64,000 bases of DNA from Ciona intestinalis. Taxonomy: Eukaryota; Chordata; Ascidiacea; Phlebobranchia; Cionidae. Shown here in pieces: positions 35,989 to 47,913 of this stretch (the stretch's first letter is position 1; every line of letters begins with the position of its first letter). The position numbers and the translations under genes were made by a program. The notes below the pieces were generated by a model. It was given only the letters and a program-made list of their open reading frames with translations. It was not told the DNA's origin and did no database searches. The stretch lies in contig NC_020176.2 of NCBI RefSeq assembly GCF_000224145.3, forward strand, positions 2,899,795 through 2,963,794. Direction: 5' to 3'.

Positions 35989-36704
35989 TATACTACTCAT
36001 AGGCGTACTGCGAGCTTACGATATCATAACAAAACTGTACTTGCTCTAACAAAGACAAAGAGAAGATTTGTATCATATGTAGCCCTGCTGTAAATTCTGT
36101 TTGGATATTATACAGCAGTGCGGTTCTTTAAGGGGAAAAACGAATTTCCGTTTTTTAATTAATGTAAGCTCATCATATTACAGTACACAAATATTCTCAT
36201 TTACAAATGGAATTATTTCAATTCGTTTTAGTTTAACTCACTGTCCAGACACCAATGCATATTCAATGTTATTGACATATAAAACAAATAAGCTGGGTAA
36301 TTATGGAAAATAGTAATGTACGTGTGTTTTCCAATATAATCAAAATAAAATAAATATTTATGTTTGCATAACCCACGTGTATTGCTGTATTGATACAACG
36401 ACGCTATGTGCGTATATTATGTTGTTTAGCATTTTAAGTAACTGTACAGTAGACCACAAGAAAATACTGTTTTGTTAGAAGGAATTATACATTATGTATA
36501 GTGTGTGCCGTGTAGTCTATATTCTGGTTATGCGGAAATACAAGAACTGTTAGTCATGCAAAAGAAAATAGAACGTGATGTACCGGATTGCATTGCACCA
36601 CCGTATTTCAGTTTCGAGTGTACAGTACAGATATGAATGCAGGGTCAAATGGAACAGTAGTTAGGTTACGTATATATCAAAGTTAACAGTTTGGTTTTGC
36701 GTGG

Positions 36705-36801
36705 TCTATGCAGAGAAGAATATTTACAAAATTAAATACCCGTAGCCTCACGGCTCTATAATTTTAAGTGCGAACGGTATCCCATCTTATCCCACAGTAT
36801 A
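36705..36801. mobile_element. Partial MITE just upstream of the pseudokinase start codon
   Basis: GAAGAATATTTACAAAATTA, then TATCCCATCTTATCCCACAG-TATA. The right terminus ends 18 bp before the ATG at 36819, so it may form part of the 5' UTR. Confidence 0.65.
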
Positions 36802-36818
36802 GGTTGTAGGTTTTTAAA

Positions 36819-39800
36819 ATGTCGTCCAACACGTACGACACTGTTGAAATAAGACCGAAGCCCTTGCAAGAAACAATTGAAAGTGAACCGTAAGAACATT
36901 GTTGTTTGTAATTTTATGTAAATTAAAAATAAAACGTTCAAAATGCCTGATTTTTTGAAGGATTTTTATTCTATATGGGCGAGGTTTCGCAGCGTGGCGC
37001 GCAATATTCGGCTGACATTTGGCCAGAGTTGGCCAATTACACCAACATTGTATATGCGCATATTAATCCGGTTGCCTACTTTCGTGCCTACTATCTTTCT
37101 CAATCATACCATAACTGAAAGTTGTGATGATAATCAGAACAGTAACACCTTCGCATTAAAACCAGCATTTTTACAAGTCTATTCGCTTTTACAGGTGTTA
37201 TTTTGGTACTATATCAAGAGAAGAAGCAGAGACAAACTTACTGGAACGCGGGGAAAACGATGGTACTTTTCTAGTGCGTAAAGGTAGGCGTATAAAAGGC
37301 CGTTACTATTATACTGAAAATATATAGTACTGCGTGGTAAGATAGGTCACCTTCAGTACGTAATATCTTAATATCCTTGTCGTGTTTTAAACAACAACGC
37401 TATTTTAGAGTCGTCATAATAAGGCTATATATTTCTTTGAATGTTCTTCTTTACTAACAAGTAAAACGCAGATACATTCCTAATTTTTATAGAAATCTCA
37501 ATTTAACAGGCACAGATGGGGAGTATCGTATATCTCTTCTTTCCAGTACAAGTGACGGATCGTGCAGGGTTTATAATTATAGAGTTAAATTGGCAACAAA
37601 CAGAACTTACAGCATAGATGACACGTATTCGTTTCCCGCGGTCCACCAACTTGTACGTTACTATTCTCGTGAGTCATGTGTTTCTATATATTCCTAAGTG
37701 TACGCCTTTCGTTTTGATGCCTAATTCGTGTTATAGGAAAAGTGGTCAAAATCAGAAGTGTCTGTAAAGTAAAACCGTATAAAAATCGAAAAAAAATGTC
37801 AAAAATTGTTATATGCGTGCAGTCCCTACAGTTTAAAATAAAAACGTTCTTTGTATAAGGTGAATATACCGTAGCACCCTGGGTGTTGAGGTAGCAGTCA
37901 AAATCTGGCCTAAATCTTAGAGGTTCCATTGTATATCCGCTGAAGGACCTCTACCACTTAGAATAAATATATTATAACACAAATCTATAACATCAATTAT
38001 GTAGCATTAAACCAATTTTAAGTAAATCGTGTGTTTATATCAGAGAAATGTAGCGGTCTGCCCAGTAAACTCGTAGCGCCGTGTCCGAAAGAAGATTTGG
38101 AGAAAGAACCGGAAAGCGGATTCCACCCTTTATTGCCCGTGATTGCTGGTAGTTCAGTTGAAATGAGATCTCAACTTTCATGTGGAAGTTATTCAGAAAT
38201 ATGGAAAGGTGTATTTAAACTTTTACATTGCGTATAACGTATAGGCTATCTAATTTAGTAGGGTGGGGTAAGATGAATACCTTTGGGATGTAATATTTCA
38301 TATTGCATATTTGTGCGTTTAAGAATTAAGAACGCCCATTTTCTGCACAGCCTATAACTAATAAAACACGATGTGATGTTGTAGCTACCATTATTAAAAA
38401 CAAAACGTATGTACTTACCGAAACTGCAAAGATATCAACATAAATATAGTTCAGAATATATACAATACAATGTATAATCCATTTGAATCAAGTAAACAAC
38501 AGCAAATTTAAATCTAACATTCATTGTAAACAACAGTACTATCATAGTATTAACTGCCACCAAGACTGCATGGTTCAACTAAAAGCAAGGCGTGGATGGA
38601 ACGACGCTTTTGCTTATGGAGTAATTATCGCCCGGCGTAAAATTTATAGAGCACGCTTGTTTTGTGGTGTAACAAAATAACAAAGTTGTGCGTAGTAGTA
38701 AACAACGCTGTAGTATCTACTAAAAGCAAACAAACAAAAGAATGTAAAAAAATGTTTAGAAAAAAATCATATTGAGTTGCATTTAATTAAAAATAAGATG
38801 TAATTAAGATAAAAAAATTGTTCATAAGTTTAACTAACTCTTTACCGCAGCCAACTACCTTCGAACCACGTTCGCAGCGAAATGCGCTTTGAGTAACCAC
38901 TGCACGTTACTGGTAAAAGAAGCAAACATTATGAGGGAATTAAGACACAACAATGTCGTACAGATTAGCGGTGTAGTAAGTACAGACTGTTTTATATTCT
39001 ACATTTTTACACGCTTTTTATAAGTTGCAGTACAGGCAAAAAAATCGTTAAAATCTCCCTTTCGGTAAAAATATTTTAATTTTTGCTACAAAACAGCACA
39101 GTACTATACATTAATAAATAATTAAAACAAATTGATGAAAGTAAAATAGTTTTACAACTTATTTAACAGATATTAGAGCCCCAAACCATTGTATTCGACT
39201 ACTATCCTAACCGGGACCTGTTAGACTACATGCTTAGAGGAGAAAAATACGAGATGACAAATTACCACAGAACGCAAATGGCTATTCAGGTAAACAGATC
39301 TTATTTTAAATACATCAACCAATGTACCTTATTTATCTTCACAACGGAAGTAGTCATAAAACGGGCAGTGGTCTAAAAATCGCTTCGTGTCCGCTTGCGA
39401 GTTATACCTAAATGTAGCTGAAAACTGCACCCAAAATTTTCGCTTAAAATATTTGGTCGATTTTTTTCAGGTAGCATCCGGACTTGAGTACATCTCCAAG
39501 CGTGGCATCATTCATCGCAACATCCGAGCTTCCAACATCCTCGTGGATCAAAATCTTGGTTGCAAAGTTTCCAGTTTCGGTTATGCTGTAAATATGGACA
39601 AGGATGGGCGGTATATCAAAGACGAAGGTAGAACATAAATGATTTGCGTTTTACGGTCATTTTACGGCTTTAGATTGGGGTAAGATGGGTCCACGGTTTT
39701 ATTTATCGTATTCTGGGTATATTGTATAAACGCATAAACAAAAATATACCATCTCTTTAAAAAATTGGGGGAATATGTTTTTAATTCGACTTCTGTCAGA

Positions 39801-41080
39801 TGACCGACCCTTTCAATCTCAAATGTTCCGCTGGATGGCGTTAGAGGGCGCCTCCCTTGGATACTTTTACTCCAAGAGTGATGTATGGAGCTATGGCTGT
39901 CTTTTGGTTGAAATTTTTACAAACGGTGAAGCACCATTCTCAGGTATTTAGAGCATTTTTTGATTCTTTGTTATACAACAGGACACCAGCTGTATAAATA
40001 AATGAATGTAACGTACCTTAACCCTCGCGTGGCCGGAAAACGACAGTCGTTATAACACGGATCACACCTCGTGCGAGTTTACGACGAGTTACCAAGTATA
40101 TATGTAACTTTGTTCATATGTTCAAAAAACATGGTTGGAGCGCCCACACCTCTAGTTCAGAGGATACGTATATAGAGGCTTATAACGTTGCTACCATTGT
40201 GGGTGTATATGTGTTCTTAGGCAAGACACTTAATAGTTTGCCGATTATCCAACTACAGTTTGCTGATTATCTCAAACCAAGTGGCCGATTATCTAAATTG
40301 TCGGACATAGATTAAAGTTTTTAAACAAAATAACCCACAAAGTTACATAAGTGGTAACTCGAATACGGACACGGGGTATGTAAAATGGCACACCCGTGTT
40401 ATAACGACCGTGATTGCGCGCCATGTATGGATAAATAAGTTACATTTCTTGTTTCAATGGCGTATTACGCTAATCCTTAACCACTCGTCGTTTTTTACAT
40501 CCCACAGGCGAGTTAACACAAAACATACTGCGCAAAGTATCTTCAGGAGTGCGTGTTGGAAAACCACCGATCGCATCACAAGAAATGTACGATATTATGA
40601 AGCTATGTTGGCACCCAAATTACGACCAAAGGCCCGATTTCAATAAAATTCAGGTCTGTACACTTACCAACACTTTTCTCTATAACACATCTGTAATTCT
40701 TTTAATTAAATACAGCTTGATAGGAGTCAATTTATACTGTATTGTGGGTTTACCAACCAACGTTTTATTTGACGCTTTTTTAACCTTAGAAAGTCTTTAA
40801 GAAATGTTTTGGTTACCCTGTTTATATATCACGCCTTGATTTGTAAATCCTGTTTTTTTAATGTAACCCTTAATAAAAATTATTTTGTACAAGAGGACAA
40901 AAACTAAATGTGTGTTTAGAAAGTACTTTTTCAACATAACTTTAACTGTTTTTCCAGACGTTGCTGAAACTATTGACTGATAAAAAGGTGACCATCAAAC
41001 CGAAGGCGATTAAAGCTGCCAAACGTAACAAATATAACGTCAACCTATCTTCGCCTCTTCGATCGAAGAGTACATCGTGA
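36819..41080 (+). CDS. SH2 tyrosine-kinase-like protein, predicted pseudokinase
   Basis: Ten exons close in phase to 432 residues: 36819-36889, 37195-37283, 37510-37668, 38044-38208, 38851-38975, 39170-39289, 39471-39627, 39800-39943, 40508-40653 and 40958-41080. After 24 leader residues comes an SH2 domain (about 25-106) with CYFGTISREEAE and TFLVRK; the phosphotyrosine-binding Arg52 is kept, though the usual leading Trp is Cys25. There is no SH3 domain. The kinase-like domain (about 145-400) keeps the lysine in FAAK (Lys172), a helix-C Glu (Glu185) and DVWSYG. But the glycine loop is LSCGSYSEIW, HRD is HRN (258-260), DFG is SFG (278-280) and APE is ALE (309-311). Without both aspartates, phosphotransfer is not expected. 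The fold is closest to Src-like cytoplasmic tyrosine kinases; finer placement is unclear. A likely role is a phosphotyrosine-reading scaffold, which is inference. Confidence 0.92.
37323..37475. mobile_element. MITE, right-truncated, in pseudokinase intron 2
   Basis: Left end TAGTACTGCGTGGTAAGATA, then TATCCTTGTCGTGTTTTAAA and TTCTTTGAATGTTCTTCTTT. The right terminal repeat is absent. Confidence 0.65.
38254..38320. mobile_element. MITE left-end fragment in pseudokinase intron 4
   Basis: TTAGTAGGGTGGGGTAAGAT is a perfect left terminus, but the body soon loses similarity. A similar short fragment (TTGGGGTAAGATGGGTCC) lies near 39677 in intron 7. Confidence 0.65.
39998..40315 (-). repeat. SINE-like repeat, minus orientation, in pseudokinase intron 8
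   Basis: From ATAAATGAATGTAACGTACC through CGACAGTCGTTATAACACG to GGCAAGACACTTAATAG. The far end resembles the tRNA-like head seen at 50360-50415, so this copy may be near full length. Confidence 0.6.
40330..40470 (+). repeat. SINE-like 3' module, plus orientation
   Basis: ACCCACAAAGTTACATAAGT, then CACCCGTGTTATAACGACCG and ATGGATAAATAAGTTACATT. It lies in inverted orientation next to the copy at 39998-40315 in the same intron. Confidence 0.6.
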
Positions 41081-41249
41081 CGTTTTATGAATTACTAACG
41101 GCCAGCAATTTTCATTAGTTTTACTCGGTTACACTTCACCTGAAACTATATGCAAAAGACAACGTTAAGCTTTGCACTGAATCAGAAAAGTTCATTAAAG
41201 GAAAGATGTTAAATATACTGTTTCGCTTATTCTTACACGAGCATGTTTC

Positions 41250-41255
41250 AATAAA
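41250..41255 (+). promoter_or_regulatory. Poly(A) signal of the pseudokinase gene
   Basis: AATAAA, 170 bp after the stop codon at 41080. Confidence 0.65.
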
Positions 41256-41271
41256 ACTAAGCTTTTATACA

Positions 41272-41277
41272 TTTATT
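41272..41277 (-). promoter_or_regulatory. Poly(A) signal of the alkaline phosphatase gene
   Basis: TTTATT reads AATAAA on the minus strand, 67 bp past the phosphatase stop. It lies 17 bp from the opposing plus-strand signal, so the two 3' UTRs should overlap. Confidence 0.65.
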
Positions 41278-41343
41278 GTTATTTACTCGCAAACGACGCC
41301 AATGCTATTAAAAGAATCTTGGTTTAAAAATATGTTGAATCGT

Positions 41344-44300
41344 CTAGGCAAGAAAAGATTTGTTCTTTTTTACCGTATACACACCAATACCGATGATTAC
41401 TATGGAAAATGTCAACTCCAAAGCAAAAAGAGCATACAGAGCACCAGCAGCCTCGCTAGGATTAAGATTGTACCCTAAAAACGTGACGTTTTCTTCGGTC
41501 GCAACAGATGTTTGTGGCTGGTTTTCGCAATGGGCTTTATTTTCCCCAACACATGAAGCATATCTAAGGAGAAGTGTAATAACTTGGTGAATTCGCATTT
41601 ACATGACACAGACAATATATTGCGAAGAGTAAGTACAGTTTAAGATGCGTTTTATAAACCTAAAATTTCATATTTTGTGATCTTGTTTTAAGCAATTAAC
41701 AACACTCTTTTTCAAATTCTTAGCCAAAACTCTACATTATGGCAACTAAATTAAAGTATATATGCAACATATCCAACTTCAGCCACCGACAAATCCAGGC
41801 ATTTAAATAGGGAAACCACCTACCGCATCACGTGAGCTACGTAACTTTGTTGGTGAACTCCATGAAACAGATGAGACATAGGACCCCTCGCTAATATAGC
41901 AACATCCTCGCCACCGTGACTTTCTGAGTACAAAGGGACTCCGCTTTGCTGTAGATAATCCTTTGCACCTATTTTGGTCAAAAACCATAAGTCAAATCAT
42001 AATTTAAATATATAATAAGTATATAGAGTGGTGAAAGATGGGAAACCTGTTTATTCTATTTCTCGTCTCATTTGGGCAGTAAACAAAAACATTCAAATAT
42101 TTATAAAACCGTATGTTTAAGGCTCCTATAGGCCGTTGTTAACTGTTTAAAACACGATCACGATATTTGGATATTATGCGCTAAAGCTATCCCGTCGAAA
42201 AAGAATGAAAAACCCACCTTACCCCACCCTACTATACCCACACCCACAAAAATCGTCTTACCTGTATCTACTGTGTTCAGATCTTCCCTTACTACTGGTT
42301 CGTTAGGCGATGAATAGGAATCGCCACCTTGAAACCCTTCACCATTGCCATAGTTAAGTGCAGTATATGGAAGACCATCCAACCCGGTTCTAGGGTTGGC
42401 ATCGTCTCTTGCTTTGCCTGGATACGAAAAAATGGGATTTAGTTTCGACAGTTAGGTAAAATAACTTTTAGAGTTACAGTGTGCAAAAACATTTAACCCC
42501 AAAGTTACATATGTGGGATTTGTAAGTGGGTATAAAGTGTATGAAACAGAAGTTACACACGTGGTACCTCGTAGGCGGGCACAAGGTGTATATGAACAGA
42601 ACACCTGAGTTGAAACAGCTGTCATTGCACGCTACACAAGGACAAGTAAGTTACATTCATCCAATTATGTATTTATGTAGTTGCAAAACTTCTAATTTTG
42701 TAATCACAAAATTTCGCATAAAAGCCTTATAACAATCAAAGTGAAAGTTATACATTACCAAATAAAGGGTTTCCTCTGATAGTGTAACCGCCTAATGTGA
42801 AAGTATGACTGTGGTCCGCCGTTACTACGAGCAACGTATCAGATTCCGACGTTAATTCAACTGCTTTAGCAATTGCATCGTCGAATGAAATAACTTCATG
42901 TAGAGATCTGTATGCGTTGGATTCATGGTGTGCGTGATCTATTATATTAACAGAAATATAGTAGAATGTCTAAACATATTACCATAAACTGTATTTATCT
43001 CTTTAAATACAGTAACGAAGGTCAAATCAATTAAAACAGCAAAGATAGCAGCAAAAAGTCAGTTGAGGCTACGATTTTTGGATAAAACAAAAATGTCACA
43101 CGTAGGTGATTTTAAGAGCAGACAAAGAAAAATACACAGTTTTCTATTGCGCTGTTACGAACATACCTATTTATTAGAACATTTTGGTGTTTTTTAAATT
43201 TAAAATAACAGATCTATACCTATTCGACCCCCTTCCACTAAAAGAAAAAAACCGTCCTCGTCTTTCTGCAAGATTTCGATCGCCTTTTGCGTCATTTCCG
43301 CCAAGCTTGGCTCTCCTGCGCCATCTGTCGATCGGTCCGTCTCGTAATTCATATCCTTTGGTTCGAACATGCCTGAGGGTAAGATTAAAGTTTATACTTA
43401 AGAATTGAGTTCGACGCTCGGCGCTGCTACCATCGTGGGCGTAACCATCTTTTATGAAGAAATTCGAACGGCAAGTGCTCCAACTTAGTGGCCCCTTACG
43501 GGTTGTCTATATACATCAGCCATATATGGAACGAAACACCCGTTTTATAACGACTGTCGTTTGCTCTGCCACGCGAGGATAAATAAGTCAATTATCCATT
43601 CGTTCATAAAACAATCCTTTATAAACCAAACAGAGATAAACATTTCTACTTTATAAAACTTCCCACAAACACGCAAGCAGCTCACCCCATAAATGGTCCA
43701 CACTTGATGCGTCCACTGCATCAAACTGTTGCTTATTCCAAACATATTTAGCGTTTCTTCCCATGTCTTCCATGTTGTTTTTCCATTTCTCGATCAACTC
43801 TTGGCCGTCCGTTCGAAAGTTGTTAGTTTTGTATTCCTCATCTAACGTTGTATTCGGTCGGAAGTAACCACGCCCACCGCCAAGGGCTACCTATATAAAC
43901 ATAGCCGTGAAACACGAGTTCGATGCTTGACGCTGCAGCCATCATCGTCCTTGGACCAAACACTTATCTTAAAATTACTTATATAGGCGTGCATAAACGC
44001 GGTGAAACACAAAACCTGTATTCCAACGACTGACGTTGCCCCGCCACACGAGGATAAATAAGTTAAACTTATTTATTTCAACTATATTTTTGGCTATTTT
44101 GGGAAGCCAGTTTTTAAAATGTTCCTACCTGTATGTTAGGCAATGCTGCATAAAGCTGATAAGCAATATCTTTACAGCCGTTTATTTTTGCTTCGTCCGG
44201 CAAGTCAGCATCGCTGTACCAATACCTGTACGCCGAATGTGCGTACGCCGAACCTGGGGTGGCGTGGTTAAGTCTGGTAGTTGTTACCACACCGACTGCT

Positions 44301-45601
44301 TTGCCTGTGTATAGGTATACATAGTTAGTAATCCACTATTCAATTGAAATTGTTTAAAAGGGCGTGTTCGGCTGGTAATAACTGTATAAGGTTATGAGCT
44401 ACTGTGTTTTTATATGAGCAGATTTATTATATTCCCATATTTAACCAGTATAGTACTCCAATGCGCTACTGTCCGCTTATACATATATGGCACAAGAAAG
44501 CAAGTAGGTATAGTATCATAGTATACACTTCAGTATACTATGATAGTATAGTACATCAACTGGCCAGAGATTGTTCGTCGTATTTATTCTGTCGTAGTTA
44601 ATCATGCCGTAACCAAACAGGGGCAAAAACGTCTGCGTGTTATTACACTTATATAGTTTGTTGGCATTAGCTGAACAGGACGTAAAAGCGTGAATTTCCT
44701 AAAAAAATACTCAAAAATGTTTATTGGTTCTATATATAAAACATGCATTTCAGCAACAATATATATATTTACACGTTACCTTCCTTGTGCGAATCCTCAA
44801 GTACAGAACTGACTTCGTTACCAGGTGTAGTACTGCATACACCTGGTGTAATAGCAGCGTTGTAACCAAGTACTGCCATGTCGGTTTTAACACCGGTCAT
44901 GTAAGCCGTACCAGTACCGGCTGAATCAGGAACTTGGTGGTCTACGTTGTAGGTCTAAATGCAGAATTATTACTTTTGTGTAATCTATACATATTTTAGC
45001 CAAATAGGTTTCATACCATGGGGTAAGATGGGAAACCGTTCGCACTAAGTCCCATATTTTCCGATTTAAGTTAACAAAGCTCGTTTAAAGTCGTGAGGAC
45101 ACAGTCAAATGTTAAATAACTCGCTAAGTATGTTTTTTCTTCCAAAACATAACGACAAAGAGTTTGTTTTATTTTTAACACACACAGCTATATAGTCAGA
45201 AAAAACGAACCAATATGCAAAAATGCTACGAAATCACAACAAAAACTCTGTATTCCACATTGTGTGCTGTAAACCAACACCAAAACATAGCATCAATTTA
45301 CCTTTGATAAACCTGCATGCGGAAAAGTGTCCATCATCAATTTGGTCTCTTCGCCAGACTGGCCGTTGTTTTGTCCTTTTAAAATACGACCTGACGTGAT
45401 ACTAGGAATGCCCATACCATCACCAAGAAAAAGAATAACATTCTTGGCTACATTCTTATTTCGCTTCTCAAGTAGGAGTGCTTCGTCTAATTCCTTGGCT
45501 GCGCTATCATACCAAAACTGGGCTGTATTTTCACCAGCAAGTGCTGAAAACAAAAGGATGAAAATATTGTACAGTAGTAGTGTGAGGTAAAATGTTTTCA
45601 T
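41344..45601 (-). CDS. Alkaline phosphatase, secreted or membrane-anchored
   Basis: Nine minus-strand exons: 45302-45601, 44780-44954, 44129-44304, 43686-43890, 43220-43372, 42759-42938, 42262-42417, 41824-41968 and 41344-41563. They close to 569 residues. The ATG at 45601 begins [20 protein letters not shown], a clear signal peptide, followed by ENTAQFW as in mature animal phosphatases. Active-site motifs are all present: FLGDGMG (metal aspartate), the nucleophile in [32 protein letters not shown] and [14 protein letters not shown]. The enzyme hydrolyses phosphate monoesters at the cell surface using zinc and magnesium. The C-terminus has a hydrophobic stretch ([20 protein letters not shown]) ending with KKNKSFLA, consistent with a GPI-anchor signal or a membrane segment. 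A second candidate first exon at 45775-46036 could replace this signal peptide. It converges with the pseudokinase gene. Vertebrate ALPL, ALPI and ALPP are co-orthologue candidates; which one cannot be decided by eye. Confidence 0.93.
42021..42236. mobile_element. MITE in phosphatase gene intron
   Basis: Full length: ATATAGAGTGGTGAAAGATG at the left, CCTTACCCCACCCTACTATA at the right, with ACACGATCACGATATTTGG inside. It occupies most of the intron between the exons at 42262 and 41968. Confidence 0.85.
42510..42665 (+). repeat. SINE-like 3' module in phosphatase intron
   Basis: Contains GTTACACACGTGGTACCTCG, GGCGGGCACAAGGTGTATA and AGTAAGTTACATTCATCC, matching the module of the other SINE-like copies. 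Confidence 0.55.
43405..43620 (+). repeat. SINE-like repeat in phosphatase intron
   Basis: Begins with GAGTTCGACGCTCGGCGCTG, a B-box-like segment. It continues with GAACGAAACACCCGTTTTAT, CGACTGTCGTTTGCTCTGCC and ACGCGAGGATAAATAAGTC. Confidence 0.65.
43895..44075 (+). repeat. SINE-like repeat in the next phosphatase intron
   Basis: ACGAGTTCGATGCTTGACGC, then TTGCCCCGCCACACGAGGAT and AAATAAGTTAAAC. Same order and orientation as the copy at 43405-43620. Confidence 0.65.
45017..45115. mobile_element. MITE left-half fragment in phosphatase intron
   Basis: ATGGGGTAAGATGGGAAACC, then CTAAGTCCCATATTTTCCGA and AAGTCGTGAGGACA. No right terminus follows. Confidence 0.6.
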
Positions 45602-45770
45602 TCTATTTTCCCGAACCATTTGGCAGTAAACAAAGAATATTTACAGGGCTATATAACCGTTTCAGGACACTCTATAAAAAGCGTTGTTAATAGTTGCTCC
45701 ACGACTATATTGGAAGTTTGGGATTTAGTTTCTAATGGCATCCCGATAAATAGGGTTTCTTTATTCCACC
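45600..45770. mobile_element. Diverged MITE between the two possible phosphatase starts
   Basis: The internal block CATTTGGCAGTAAACAAAGA, then ATATTTACAGGGCTATATAA and AAAAGCGTTGTTAATAGTTG, is recognisable. The termini are eroded. It separates the downstream ATG (45601) from the upstream candidate exon (45775). Confidence 0.6.
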
Positions 45771-45774
45771 TTAC

Positions 45775-46036
45775 CTTGGCGTTGAGCTGATTTCTCTTTT
45801 TTCGAGTCACGTGACACAGGGGGCGGATGCATGACGTCATCGTCCATGTTTATTACGTCATGGATTGATTCAACGTCCAATTTCATCGACCTTCCATCAG
45901 CAGTTTCTACGATTTCTCGGTTAATTCTTTGTACATTGCCACTGACTTCAGGGTGATACTGGTCCGTTTCTACTACGGCAAGGACATTGCTAAATACTGT
46001 CGCCAATAAAAGGCCTATGATGCGAATTTTGACCAT
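45775..46036 (-). CDS. Candidate alternative first exon of the phosphatase gene
   Basis: An 87-codon frame starts MVKIRIIGLLLATVFSNVLA, a second good signal peptide, followed by about 67 mostly charged residues with several Asp/Glu. It ends at a GTAAGG donor in phase 1. The acceptor TTTTCAG at 45544-45545, which lies inside the downstream signal-peptide coding sequence, accepts that phase and continues into [11 protein letters not shown]. Using it would give a 637-residue enzyme with an N-terminal extension not usual for the family. An upstream in-frame methionine (46087) is less likely because it would bury the signal peptide. It could instead belong to a separate small secreted protein. Confidence 0.5.
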
Positions 46037-47334
46037 TACGGTACAGAAAGGAATTTCAAAAGCTAAACTATATGTGGCTGTTTTCAATAGACAGTTGTCT
46101 TTTATAGCTGTTCAATCCCGCAGCACAAATACTTGTAAACCATGCACGCGCAGTACAAATATGCAGCGTACGGTGAAGCAGTTTAATTATTAATCTACCG
46201 TGATTTGTACAAACACCGTGTCGTAACTTGGGACCTCGGATTAATAAAAACACATTGGTGAAATACTGCAATGTTGAGTCAAGCACACACACTATGCGAC
46301 GACCGCTATTTACCAGAAAAAAATGGGTTTGGATCTCTGAGAAATGTGCACAGCAAATACTTTACTCGGTTTTTGTTTGACACAATTGTCTAAAAATAAC
46401 CAGTTTTCTTGAAAGTTTGTGTTCGGGAATTTGACTTCTTGAAAATGAGTTGAATGGCGGAAATTCTGAGAAATAGTATGTAGCGATACCAAGAGTCTTA
46501 ATGTCCATTAGTTTTGCAACGTATTTTTTGGCAATTCTAGTATTATTTATTGCTATAATGACTGTTTCGTGCTTAATAATCATAAAGATTCAGTTAATGT
46601 AATACTGTACTACATAAGTCATTGGGCCCAGCAGATATAATAGGCGTAGAAAAGCTAATATATGGCTACCACCATAACAAAACAACGTGACAACATACTT
46701 GTAGTTTTTCTAGTGTTTGATCCAAAAATAACTGAAATTAACCTTACAGTTTGAATTCACTGTCACAATGCTATTTACTGATCGCATAATAAGCCTAAAA
46801 TATTCATGCGTTTTGGTTACTTGGTGAAAAAGTCTGCTGTACTAATAATAAGCAACGCAAAGTCAATACCAAAGCAAGAAGCTATCACATAAATTGGAAA
46901 TGAATGAATAGGTAATGGATTCTATCAGTCAAATTTCTTCGACGTCTCGTCTCCGTAAGTGGTGTAATTAGAAAAAGACTGTAGAAAATGTAAACAGTAT
47001 AACCCACTCCATAGTTATGTAATAGAATTTTTAGCAAATAGAGGCAGCTTATACATTATAAAAACGCAACAGTGTGTATAAGGTATGCTCAAACAGTAAG
47101 TATATATAAACTAACCAATGAAATACATTTATTTTCTCAGATATCACTTCTAACGCCTCGAATCCTAATAATGCATTGGCAACTTTCAAAGGATTCTTGT
47201 CAAGTTTGTTTGTCCTTTTAATGTTCAGTGTTATCATTGTTACCATTATAATCGGTAATTACAACGTATTTCAGTGATTTTTGCATAATATGTCCTGAAA
47301 CTCGATATTAAAAAGTTTTTATTATTTTGAAAAA
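46037..47334. other. Spacer between phosphatase and protease genes
   Basis: AT-rich. Open frames on both strands lack recognisable domains. It should hold the phosphatase promoter and possibly the missing 5' exon of the protease. Confidence 0.5.
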
Positions 47335-47488
47335 AGGTAGGGTGTATGATTTCATTCCCTTTTATCGCGCCTCTTGGTAGTAAACAAAGAATATTTACAT
47401 AATTTATATATTTATGTTCTTATTTGTTAAAATAGTTTAGGAAAAATAGGATATTATGTGTTTACGGGATCCATCTTACTCCAGTACA
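47335..47488. mobile_element. MITE upstream of the protease exons
   Basis: GGTAGGGTGTATGATTTCAT, then CTTGGTAGTAAACAAAGAAT and ATCCATCTTACTCCAGTACA. Shortened inside. Confidence 0.65.
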
Positions 47489-47913
47489 GTTCGGGCCAGT
47501 TTAACACAGAACTCATTTTAATTTATTAATTATGCACCGGGGTTTGTTTTTGCAAATTAAATTTGTCGAAACGCTTCCTAAGTGAAAGTCTTCCTAAGTG
47601 TAGAGCACTAAACACCTTAATTTTGCCTCAAAATAGTTTAATTTATGCAGTGGAACCGGGCCATTTAACTGGAAATGTTACATCGTTGATTATCATGAGA
47701 CCTGAAAGGAGAATGACTTACAATTTGACACAATGTAAATTTGCTGCGTTGCATTGGCTGGTAAAACAAACATTGCATAAAATTGTGTTATTAAATACCG
47801 ATTATTAGCATTTGATTCCTTATTAAATTTATTATATATTAGTTTATAAAAAAATTATAAAAAGATATTCAAAAAAAGAAATGATAATGAAAACATTTTT
47901 TTTTTATTAACAG

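Larger units (their letters stand above)
33904..36704. other. Gene-free spacer with repeats and a second gap
   Basis: No exon with similarity was found. It contains a MITE (34568-34728), a 0.46-0.49 kb direct repeat pair around an N run, and AT-rich sequence. The 3' UTR of the IkappaB-like gene should occupy the first part; an AAAATAAAC near 34418 is a possible poly(A) signal. Confidence 0.5.

Noticed and set aside
47563-47808. Possible first exon of the serine protease
   Set aside because: No signal peptide, and no donor of the required phase could be placed with confidence, so the protease 5' end was left open.
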